Below, in pieces: positions 1 to 5,860 of a stretch of DNA of 9,357 nt; positions within the stretch are counted from its first letter, which is position 1; the number at the start of each line of letters is the position of its first letter. This DNA comes from CAZYWA01 sp964650975 [NCBI: uncultured bacterium] (lineage in GTDB: Bacteria; JADJOY01). The translations under genes were made by a program, and so were the position numbers. The stretch is from assembly GCA_964650975.1 (NCBI GenBank), contig CAZYWA010000308.1, positions 1 to 9,357 on the forward strand. The letters are read 5' to 3'. The notes under the pieces were generated by a model. That model ran no database searches and was not told where the DNA came from. It saw nothing but the letters and a program-made list of their open reading frames with translations.

Positions 1-1
1 G

Positions 2-865
2 ACCGAGTACCTGGCGATGTGGCGCGAGGTGGCCGCGTCGTTCGCCGGCAATCCGGGAGTGCTGGGCTACGACATGCTGAACGAGCCGTTCCCCGGCCCC
101 GACTGGTTCGTGCCCCAGGACTCGAAGACCATCCAGCCCTTCTACGAGAAGCTGATCCCGACGCTGCGCGACGTCGATCCCGAGCACACCGTGTTCTGGG
201 AAGTGTCGCTGCCCGGCGTGCTCGGCATTCCCAGCGACATGGGGCCGCTCGGCTTCGACAACCTGGCGTTGAGCTTCCACGTCTACTGCGCGACCAGCAT
301 CTTCCTGCACCGGTATCTGCCCGACTACTGCAACCAGGCGACGCCGCCCGCGTTCGACAAGCATCGCGAGCTGCGCGACCGGCAATCGAGCGGCTGGCTC
401 TTGACCGAGTTCGGCGCCAGCAGCTTCGTCGACGACATCGCCAAGCACGCCGAGGTCGCGGACCAGAACCTGGTGGGCTGGACCCACTGGGCGTGGAAGC
501 TCTACGACGACCCGACCGGCGACGCTGGCGAGGCGATGGTGACGGACGACACCGGTCCCCTCAAGTTCGCGGACAAGATGAAGGTGCTCGAGCGCACCTA
601 CGCCCGAGCGATCGCGGGGACGCCCACCCAGATGACCTTCGACACCGACACCGGCGACTTCGAGCTGCACTACACGCCCGACGCGACGGTCACGGCGCCC
701 ACCGAGATCTGGCTGCCGCTCACCGCTTACTACCCGGGCGGCTACGAGACCACGGTCACCGGAGCGACCGCGCATGCGTCGCATGGGGACGAGCGGATCC
801 TCGAGGTGGAGAACGCGGCCGGATCGAGCAGCGTGGTGGTCACCGTGCGGAAGCACGGCCGCTAG
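2..865 (+). CDS. GH5 endoglycoceramidase-like glycoside hydrolase, 5' truncated by window edge
   Basis: C-terminal part of a clan GH-A hydrolase; the frame is open to the left edge, so the N-terminus and true start lie outside. Numbering from the Met at 17, the acid/base motif MLNEP has its Glu at residue 23. FHVY at 87-90 carries the conserved His and Tyr, LLTEFGAS at 128-135 carries the nucleophile Glu131, and WTHWAWK at 155-161 is the substrate-site Trp strand. From about residue 192 (LERTYARAIAGTP) to the end is a beta-rich tail matching the small C-terminal domain of bacterial and eukaryotic endoglycoceramidases. Family members cleave the bond between oligosaccharide and ceramide, or related glycolipids such as steryl glucosides, and are usually secreted; the signal peptide would be off-window. 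Both catalytic glutamates are present, so the enzyme looks active. It faces the operon to its right, tail to tail. The exact substrate cannot be told from this fragment. Confidence 0.88.
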   Translation, partial: TEYLAMWREVAASFAGNPGVLGYDMLNEPFPGPDWFVPQDSKTIQPFYEKLIPTLRDVDPEHTVFWEVSLPGVLGIPSDMGPLGFDNLALSFHVYCATSIFLHRYLPDYCNQATPPAFDKHRELRDRQSSGWLLTEFGASSFVDDIAKHAEVADQNLVGWTHWAWKLYDDPTGDAGEAMVTDDTGPLKFADKMKVLERTYARAIAGTPTQMTFDTDTGDFELHYTPDATVTAPTEIWLPLTAYYPGGYETTVTGATAHASHGDERILEVENAAGSSSVVVTVRKHGR

Positions 866-970
866 CGGCGGGGTAGTGGGTCGGTTTGCTCGTCACAGCC
901 GGCGCCGCGGAGCGGCGCCCTCCACACGGCCGGCCGTAGCGTCGAAACTGACCCAATTCCAGCCGCGCCG
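866..970. repeat. nested inverted repeats between convergent genes; possible bidirectional terminator
   Basis: This stretch separates the GH5 stop codon from the stop codon of the leftward methyltransferase. It contains a perfect 8-bp hairpin (GGCGCCGC, loop GGA, GCGGCGCC) at 901-919 and a 12-bp palindrome ACGGCCGGCCGT at 926-937. Both are enclosed by an 11-bp stem, TGGGTCGGTTT (877-887) against AAACTGACCCA (945-955), with one G-T wobble. A further CGGCG/CGCCG pairing joins 866-870 to 966-970. The whole gap can therefore fold into a branched structure on either strand. No T tract follows on either side, so it is not a classical Rho-independent terminator. A T-less terminator, an mRNA 3'-end stabiliser or a dispersed repeat unit are all possible. 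Confidence 0.5.
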
Positions 971-973
971 GCG

Positions 974-1570
974 TCAGGCTTTCTGGAAGCACACGATGTA
1001 GCCCTGCACCGGGCAGCTCGCGCCGAACTGGATCTCGCGGATGGAAGCGGTGGGAGTGAGCCCGTGGCTCCGGCCCAGATCGATCATGCGATCGACCGGC
1101 ACCACATAGCGCCCTGCGGGAAGGCGAATGTGCTCGTCGATGCTGTCGGAGAAGCCTGGGCGCTGCTCCACGCATTCGAGGAAGAAGAGTGCGCCGGGGC
1201 GAAGCGCCGCCGCGACCCTTCCCATCAAGCGGTCCTTGGTGTCGTCCGGGCAGTGCGGGAAGCACGAGACGCTCCAGGCCAGATCCACGGCGCCTGACGG
1301 GAGGTCGGTGCGGATGCCGCCGGCGTGGAGCCGGGCGCGGTTGACGTCGGAGACCTCGATCGCGAAGCGCTCGACGGTGGCCGGCAGCGACGCCAGCAGC
1401 TGCGCGCGGCCCGGACCGACATCGAGAACCGAGTGGGCGGCGGCGAGGTGCTCCGGGAAGCCGTTGCCGACGGTCGACAGGTAATCGAGGAAGTAGCTCG
1501 GCGGGTGTGGCGCGACCCACTCGGACCGGTCGTTCGCGAACACATCGTCCCAGAACGTCTGCATTTCCAT
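974..1570 (-). CDS. class I SAM-dependent methyltransferase (last gene of six-gene operon)
   Basis: A 198-aa protein of the size of a minimal Rossmann-fold methyltransferase. The AdoMet-binding glycine motif is VLDVGPGRAQL at residues 48-58, followed by an acidic strand end in FAIEVSD (69-75). A motif IV-like strand lies at VDLAWSVSCFPHC (95-107) and a post-motif strand at ALFFLECVE (117-125). The N-terminus MEMQTFWDDVF resembles other small methyltransferases that open with a WD-x-x-Y/F segment. The start is chosen at the ATG at 1570 because a perfect AGGAGG sits 5 nt upstream. An upstream in-frame ATG at 1594 would add eight residues read from the ribosome-binding site itself. It lies 26 nt downstream of the cytidylyltransferase-fusion stop and is probably co-transcribed. 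The acceptor is unknown; context suggests a sugar or another small molecule activated in the same pathway. Confidence 0.85.
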   Translation of the reverse strand: MEMQTFWDDVFANDRSEWVAPHPPSYFLDYLSTVGNGFPEHLAAAHSVLDVGPGRAQLLASLPATVERFAIEVSDVNRARLHAGGIRTDLPSGAVDLAWSVSCFPHCPDDTKDRLMGRVAAALRPGALFFLECVEQRPGFSDSIDEHIRLPAGRYVVPVDRMIDLGRSHGLTPTASIREIQFGASCPVQGYIVCFQKA

Positions 1571-1575
1571 GGGGT

Positions 1576-1581
1576 CCTCCT
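1576..1581 (-). promoter_or_regulatory. Shine-Dalgarno AGGAGG for the 974-1570 methyltransferase
   Basis: Reading leftward, AGGAGG is followed by a 5-nt spacer (ACCCC) and ATG at 1570. It is the strongest ribosome-binding site in the operon. It fixes the start of the last gene, which is otherwise not overlapped by its neighbour, and suggests independent initiation at higher rate than the coupled upstream genes. Confidence 0.75.
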
Positions 1582-1596
1582 GTTCGCGCGGCATGG

Positions 1597-3051
1597 TCAG
1601 GCGGCCGCGACACAGCGGATCACGTCGAGGTTTTCGTCGAGCTGGACCGGGACATGGTTCGGCGCGAGACGATCGAGCGAATCGGCCACCAACCGTGACG
1701 CGAGGGAACGCGAATCCACGGGCGTTCCCGTCGAGGCCACGGCCGACGACGACGGCACGATCGCATCGACGGCGAGCGATTCGCCGGACGCCAGATCCGG
1801 TGGCATGAAACCCGGCCTCCACGTAACGAAGCCGGCGGCCTCGACGGCCGGCTTGAGATCCTGGCGCCGGAACGACGGGACGGCGGCGCGGTCGAGGAGC
1901 AGCGTGCCCTCGCCCCCGGCCTCGACGAGGCACAAGAGCGGGTGGTCCTCGACCGCCGCGAGGCCCAGCTGCAGAGCGCTGCGCCCGTCGCGGATGGCGT
2001 CGAGCGCCCGAGCGAGAACCTCGAGGTCGAGGTCCGTCATGCGGGTGTCGATCACGACGGGGATGCGGCTGCCGAGCCCCATCTTGCTCTCGTGCGCGGT
2101 GTGCCTGGCGCACTCGATCAAGCCCTGGGGCACGGGGCCGCGCGAGCACACCGGGTTCAGCAGCGTGGGATCCGGATCGCCGAGCCATGCAGCGATGCGA
2201 CGTCCGCGGCTCAGCCACCCCGGGGCGGCCGGCTCGTCCGAGAGCAGCGACGGGTCCGGTAGCGTCACGGCGATTCGCCCGCGCTGGAATCGCGGCGGCT
2301 CGGTCAAAGCACCTGGGAAGGTGCGTGTCTGCGGCACCAGGGCGGCGCGTGCGATGGCGAGATCGCGTGGCTCGTCGATGTCGATGCTGGCGCGGCCGTG
2401 GATGGGGACGCCGAGCCAGCCTCCGCGGATCCAGCTCGCGTGCTGGCAAAGCGGGTTCCGCCATTCCACGTTCACCGAGCCCGAGGCGCGGTAGACCTCG
2501 ACGGCGCGGCGACCGATCGCGGTGCGCATCGAGCCCGTGATCACCGGGCGGAGGACCTCGCCGTCACGCTCCAGCCAGTCGTGCGGACGGCTGCGCAGGC
2601 GCGTCCAGGTCGAGACGGTGTCGGCGCGTCCCCGGATCAGCTTGCCGATGGCCTGATCGATGAGCGACGAGTCCCGGAAGGGATACGTCGGCATCAGGGT
2701 GATCATGATGTCGACCGGGAGCCCGAGCCGATCGCGCATCGCGGCGAGCGTCCAGCGCAAGGCACCTTCCAGTGACGCCTCGTCGCCCGAGAGATCGCCA
2801 GGACGGAGGCCGGGGACCAGGGCTCCGGCGGCCTCGGCCGCCGCCGCGATCTCGGCGTCGTCGGTGCTCACGATCACGTGCGGCACGGCGCGGGCCGCGC
2901 GCGCGGCGCGAATGGTGTGCGCGATGAGGGGCTCGCCGTCGAGGTCCGCGAGCGCCTTGCGTGGCACGCCCTTCGAGCCGCCTCGGGCGGGAATCACCGC
3001 GGCGACCACGAACGGGCCGGCCGGGGAGCGCGGTAAGCCAGGGGCCGTCAC
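1597..3051 (-). CDS. CMP-sugar synthetase (acylneuraminate cytidylyltransferase-like) with unrecognised C-terminal half
   Basis: A 484-aa protein, about twice the usual length of CMP-sialic/legionaminic/pseudaminic acid synthetases (about 230 aa). Residues 14-240 carry the family signatures. These are VIPARGGSKGVPRKAL (19-34, CTP-binding loop), VSTDDAEI (61-68), LMPTYPFRD (119-127, the counterpart of QPTSPLR), a RRAVEVYRASGSVNV segment (181-195) and DIDEPRDLAIARAAL (224-238). This half should transfer CMP from CTP to an acidic or related sugar. Residues 245-484 match no domain I recognise by name. Parts of them echo the second half of a nucleotidyltransferase: IPVVIDTRMTD followed by a helix (330-353), DHP at 369-371, and FRRQDLKPAVEAAGFVTW at 394-411. 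The start is the GTG at 3051, with AGG 8 nt upstream and only 3 nt after the upstream stop. The CTP-site loop is intact, so activity is expected. Substrate is unknown; CMP-activation of a non-sugar group is possible. Confidence 0.82.
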   Translation of the reverse strand: MTAPGLPRSPAGPFVVAAVIPARGGSKGVPRKALADLDGEPLIAHTIRAARAARAVPHVIVSTDDAEIAAAAEAAGALVPGLRPGDLSGDEASLEGALRWTLAAMRDRLGLPVDIMITLMPTYPFRDSSLIDQAIGKLIRGRADTVSTWTRLRSRPHDWLERDGEVLRPVITGSMRTAIGRRAVEVYRASGSVNVEWRNPLCQHASWIRGGWLGVPIHGRASIDIDEPRDLAIARAALVPQTRTFPGALTEPPRFQRGRIAVTLPDPSLLSDEPAAPGWLSRGRRIAAWLGDPDPTLLNPVCSRGPVPQGLIECARHTAHESKMGLGSRIPVVIDTRMTDLDLEVLARALDAIRDGRSALQLGLAAVEDHPLLCLVEAGGEGTLLLDRAAVPSFRRQDLKPAVEAAGFVTWRPGFMPPDLASGESLAVDAIVPSSSAVASTGTPVDSRSLASRLVADSLDRLAPNHVPVQLDENLDVIRCVAAA

Positions 3052-3054
3052 CGT

Positions 3055-3699
3055 TCACACCTGTGCGCGAGCGCTGGCGAAGGTCGCGGCGATGGTCCCT
3101 GGATCGCCGCTCGCGAAGGCCGCGCTGATCGCGCGCTGCACGTCGAGCGGAATCGAGCGGTAGCTCTGGCGCAGCAGGACGAAGTAGCTGCCGCCGTCGA
3201 GGTTCCAGAACGGCCACTCCCCCTGGGCCCGGAACGCGTCCTCGCAGGGCGCCAGCGAGTCGAGGCGGAACACGGCGTCCTTGTCGAAGGTGAACACGCG
3301 GCCGTCGGCGCGCCGCGCGTAGTTGATCGTGGCGGCGTCGAGATCGAAGTAGCCGCGGCTCGCGAGGTACTGCTGGCGTTCGCAATGCGCCGCGAACACC
3401 TCCGATTCGGCCTCGAAGTAACGAAACGGCTCGAGGTCCGGCAGATAGCGCTCGACCCAGCCGCGAAAGCGTCCCCGCTCCTCGACCAGCGCCTCGATCG
3501 GATCGCTGAACGGGCTCGAACCGGCCACCAGCAGCCGTTCGACGTAGTAGGGAACGTCGGCGGGCTCGAGGTCGACGAGCTTCACCAGCAACTGGTCGCG
3601 GGTGGCGAAGATGCGTCCGACCTTCGGGTACCAGTCCTCGGTGCGGGTGGCGCGCAGCACCTCGAGCTCTGGCAGGTCGTCGAGCTCGATCGTTCTCAC
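3055..3699 (-). CDS. hypothetical protein with protein-kinase-like residue pattern
   Basis: A 214-aa protein I do not recognise by overall family. The start is a GTG at 3699 that overlaps the upstream stop as GTGA; GAGAGA lies 8 nt before it. It is soluble, with many acidic and aromatic residues and no signal peptide or membrane segment. The order of motifs recalls a small kinase or aminoglycoside-phosphotransferase fold. A strand LLVK with Lys40 could be the ATP-binding lysine. WVERYLPDLEPFRYF (81-95) could be a hinge. YFDLDAATINYARR (117-130) has the D-x-x-x-x-N spacing of a catalytic loop, and VFTFDKDAV (135-143) resembles the metal-binding D-F-D/E segment. This is pattern reading, not homology. 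If right, it may phosphorylate a sugar precursor used by the adjacent cytidylyltransferase. Otherwise it is a conserved-looking hypothetical of the operon. That the gene is real is well supported by spacing and codon pattern. Confidence 0.7.
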   Translation of the reverse strand: MRTIELDDLPELEVLRATRTEDWYPKVGRIFATRDQLLVKLVDLEPADVPYYVERLLVAGSSPFSDPIEALVEERGRFRGWVERYLPDLEPFRYFEAESEVFAAHCERQQYLASRGYFDLDAATINYARRADGRVFTFDKDAVFRLDSLAPCEDAFRAQGEWPFWNLDGGSYFVLLRQSYRSIPLDVQRAISAAFASGDPGTIAATFASARAQV

Positions 3700-4364
3700 G
3701 ACGGATGTCTCTCGAACAACATCAGGTAGCGGTCGGGCGTGTAGGTCACCGTCCGGAGCAGCCCCTTGAGCGTGAAGTGGCGACCCATCGCTTCGAGGAA
3801 GTCGTGCCGGTTGAAGGCGGCGCGCATGGGCTCCGGGATGGCCGCGATCATGTCCCTGCACTCCATGCCGAGCGGTCCCTCGATCAGCACCTGGTCGGTG
3901 GCCAGCGACGCGAGCTTGTCGACCCACGACCAGTTCCCGCCGGCCTCGCGGAACACGTAGTGGTGGACGTTGCCGATCACCACCCGGTCGAAGGTCGAAG
4001 GCGTCGTGAGGCCTCCGAAGCCGGTCGCCTGGAACTCGGCGTTGTCGAGCGACAGGTACGCGGCGATCTGCCGGCAGAGCGAGATGCAGTGGGCGTCGGT
4101 GTCGATGCCGAGGACGCGGTCGAAGGCGCGCGCGCCGCGCAGCGAGAAGAATCCCTTGTTGCAGCCGACGTCCAGCATCGAACGGGCGGACCTGAAGAAC
4201 TCGGGCGCCAGCCGATCGATGAGCCCGGCTCGCTGGGCGAGCACCGCGGTCGGTTCGAGCGTGTCGATCCGGTAGGTGTGAGTCGGCGGATAGGCCTGCG
4301 CATCGAGAAGCGTTTGCAGATCGGGTGTCGTGGTCTCGGCCCACGTGGCCGCGACCGCGCTCAT
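3696..4364 (-). CDS. class I SAM-dependent methyltransferase
   Basis: A 222-aa protein. The AdoMet-binding motif is MLDVGCNKGFFSLRGA (63-78), with strand 2 ending in RVLGIDTD (83-90) and an NAEF acidic-loop strand at 108-111. The motif IV region is FDRVVIGNVHHYVF (125-138), and a late strand QVLIEGPLG (158-166) is followed by a C-terminal segment ending YLMLFERHPS. The C-N-K-G form of the glycine motif is common in methyltransferases acting on sugars or small polar substrates. It starts at the ATG at 4364 in an ATGA overlap with the upstream propeller-like gene and lacks a strong Shine-Dalgarno, so it is probably translated by coupling. Its stop overlaps the next start as GTGA. The GNVHHY segment is where catalytic histidines would be expected, but I cannot assign the chemistry. 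N-, O- and C-methylation are all open. Confidence 0.86.
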   Translation of the reverse strand: MSAVAATWAETTTPDLQTLLDAQAYPPTHTYRIDTLEPTAVLAQRAGLIDRLAPEFFRSARSMLDVGCNKGFFSLRGARAFDRVLGIDTDAHCISLCRQIAAYLSLDNAEFQATGFGGLTTPSTFDRVVIGNVHHYVFREAGGNWSWVDKLASLATDQVLIEGPLGMECRDMIAAIPEPMRAAFNRHDFLEAMGRHFTLKGLLRTVTYTPDRYLMLFERHPS

Positions 4365-5032
4365 GCGGGCACCGTCATGGCGGCCGCGGTCTGTCCGCTG
4401 ATGACCACCGGGGATCGCGGAATGGGAATCGCCGCGGTCTCGAAACCGCGCAGCGCGTCGCTCCAGCGGCTGTGAAAGAGCTTGCCGTCGTAGACGTACG
4501 GGTTGGCGCCGTGCGCCAGCACGAGCTCGATGGTGCGGAGGTCGAGGTGGTAGCGGAGCACCTGCCATCCCTTCGCCGATCCCGGGAAGAGCGGGTCCGC
4601 TCGCTTCGCCTCGAAGTAGACCTCGCGTCCGTCGACGGTCGGGTGGCACACCTCGTCGTAGCCGTCGAAGCGCCCGATCAGCTTCTTGCCGTCGAGCCAC
4701 ACCTCGCTGTCCTGGGTGTAGAAGAGACCGTCGGCCGCGCGAAACGGCTGCTCGGCGAGGCCGCGGAACGAGATGTCGAGATCGCTGTGAACGGTGCCTG
4801 CGTCACTGAAGATCAGCCGGCCGTTCCAGATGTTGCCGAGGCGTACGTGCGTCCCGTCGCGAACCAGACGCGACGACTCGACCACCACTCGTTCGTCCTC
4901 GAGGTGGTAGCGCACCTCGCGGATCTCGGAGTGGTGCATGTAGTCGACGCCGGTCACGACCAGCGCCGTATCGGAGCTTTGAGGGCAGAAGTCCTCAAAG
5001 ACGTTCAACAGTCCAGAGCTCGAACGCGTCAT
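4361..5032 (-). CDS. beta-propeller-like protein of unknown function
   Basis: A 223-aa protein built almost wholly of short beta strands with turn motifs, and without signal peptide or membrane segment. Blade-like units recur at 21-56, 62-89, 99-123, 124-170 and 173-200. Each has the pattern of a D/N-G turn, a hydrophobic strand and a polar strand: NGRLIFSDAG at 70-79, DGLFYTQDSEVWLDGKKLIG at 101-120, DGREVYFEAKR at 134-144 and YDGKLFHSRW at 181-190. This recalls TolB-like propellers or the five-bladed fold of GH43/32-like enzymes, where HPTVDGREVYF would be a blade opening. I cannot assign a catalytic triad. The start at ATG 5032 is supported by GGAGA 7 nt upstream and overlaps the preceding methyltransferase by 38 bp. 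The next gene starts in an ATGA overlap. It may bind or position the glycan substrate for its neighbours; that is inference. Confidence 0.75.
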   Translation of the reverse strand: MTRSSSGLLNVFEDFCPQSSDTALVVTGVDYMHHSEIREVRYHLEDERVVVESSRLVRDGTHVRLGNIWNGRLIFSDAGTVHSDLDISFRGLAEQPFRAADGLFYTQDSEVWLDGKKLIGRFDGYDEVCHPTVDGREVYFEAKRADPLFPGSAKGWQVLRYHLDLRTIELVLAHGANPYVYDGKLFHSRWSDALRGFETAAIPIPRSPVVISGQTAAAMTVPA

Positions 5033-5591
5033 CGATCTTTCTCCGGTCGATCGCGAGATCGTCGAGCTCGAAGGCCCGACGCGCGTAGTGGTTCTGATAG
5101 AGCGGGCTCGGTATGTAGCCCTCGAGGACGATGATCTCGGTTTCGGCGTACTTGGGCGGCGTGTGCCAGACGACCAGCGCCTTCCGGCCGACTCGCGCCA
5201 GCTCGCGGAAGATCGCGACCGCGATCACTTCCGACGGCACGTGCTCGAGAACCGACTTGCAGATCGCGAAATCGAACGTGTGGTCCGCGAACGGCATCCG
5301 GGTCGCGTCCGCCTGGACGAACCGGAAGCCGGGATTCTCGGCGCGCGCGTGCGCGATGAGGTTGGGCGAGATGTCGAGCCCGAGATAGGTCGCGGGATCG
5401 AAGAGCTCGCTGATCTCGGCGCCCTTGGCGCAACCCACGTCGAGCACCGTGCCGCCCGTCGTGAGGCCGGCCAGCAGCGCGCGCACCGGCTGCTTGTTCT
5501 TCGACGTCACCGGTTTCCCGGTGACGCGATTCAGGTACGAGCCCATGAAGAGCCGGGCATCGTCCTCGGACAGATGTCGGAAGGTGTCCAC
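4995..5591 (-). CDS. class I SAM-dependent methyltransferase (first gene of six-gene operon)
   Basis: A 198-aa Methyltransf_11/25-type enzyme. Motif I is VLDVGCAKGAEI (49-60), motif II LGLDISPNLI (70-79), motif III QADATRMPFADHTFD (93-107), and motif IV/post IV ICKSVLEHVP (110-119). A late strand KALVVWHTPP lies at 137-146. The start is set at the GTG at 5591, which follows an AGGGAG by about 10 nt. The frame is open further upstream to an ATG at 5732, but that stretch reads as Arg/Ser-rich noise and would move the start away from the ribosome-binding site. It is the first gene of the unit, so the promoter should lie in 5592-5860. The C-terminal IPSPLYQNHYARRAFELDDL segment suggests a substrate-specificity cap. 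The substrate is unknown; the family often methylates sugars, quinones or small metabolites. Confidence 0.87.
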   Translation of the reverse strand: MDTFRHLSEDDARLFMGSYLNRVTGKPVTSKNKQPVRALLAGLTTGGTVLDVGCAKGAEISELFDPATYLGLDISPNLIAHARAENPGFRFVQADATRMPFADHTFDFAICKSVLEHVPSEVIAVAIFRELARVGRKALVVWHTPPKYAETEIIVLEGYIPSPLYQNHYARRAFELDDLAIDRRKIDDAFELWTVERL

Positions 5592-5860
5592 CGACTGTTT
5601 TCTCCCTGAACGGTTGCGGTTCGCCTCAGAGCAAGCGGTGGGCCAGGCGTGGATGGAGGTGGCCCGAGCGGCCGGCGCATCCCGGCTGCCCTGGCGACGA
5701 AGCCGCCGAACCCGCCGAGATGACGGGCTCATTCCGCCGCTTCGCCGTGGCTGGAGCGAACCGCGAGAGCTAGCGCGACTGCGAATTGCGCTTTACGGAT
5801 GGACCGGCTTGAAATGCCCCGGACCGGGACAGAACTGCCCGTGACGGCGTGGCGCCGCGA
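5592..5860. other. non-coding gap upstream of the six-gene operon
   Basis: About 270 bp between the flavin oxidase stop and the first operon gene, both leftward. No frame here reads like protein. The six-gene operon's promoter is expected in it, but I found no convincing -35/-10 pair; TTGCTC ... GTTCAG with 17-nt spacing at roughly 5607-5635 is a poor match. There is no clear terminator with a T run for the oxidase gene. The AGGGAG ribosome-binding site of the first methyltransferase lies at 5602-5607. Confidence 0.5.

Noticed and set aside
877-955. Cloverleaf-like fold considered as a tRNA or integron attC site
   Set aside because: Stem lengths and loops do not fit a tRNA, with no T-loop or anticodon arm. 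The attC core sites (RYYYAAC/GTTRRRY) are absent in the required orientation.
1571-2464. Extension of the last methyltransferase to a 496-aa protein
   Set aside because: The extension runs through the coding region of the cytidylyltransferase in another frame and has Arg-rich composition. AGGAGG fixes the start at 1570.
1325-2494. Long open frame on the plus strand (389 codons) opposite the cytidylyltransferase
   Set aside because: Arg/Ser-rich low-complexity translation with no motif. The minus strand carries clear NeuA-type signatures over the same bases, so this is a high-GC shadow.
5592-5732. N-terminal extension of the first methyltransferase to an ATG at 5732
   Set aside because: The added residues read as Arg/Ser/Ala noise, and a ribosome-binding site sits just before GTG 5591.
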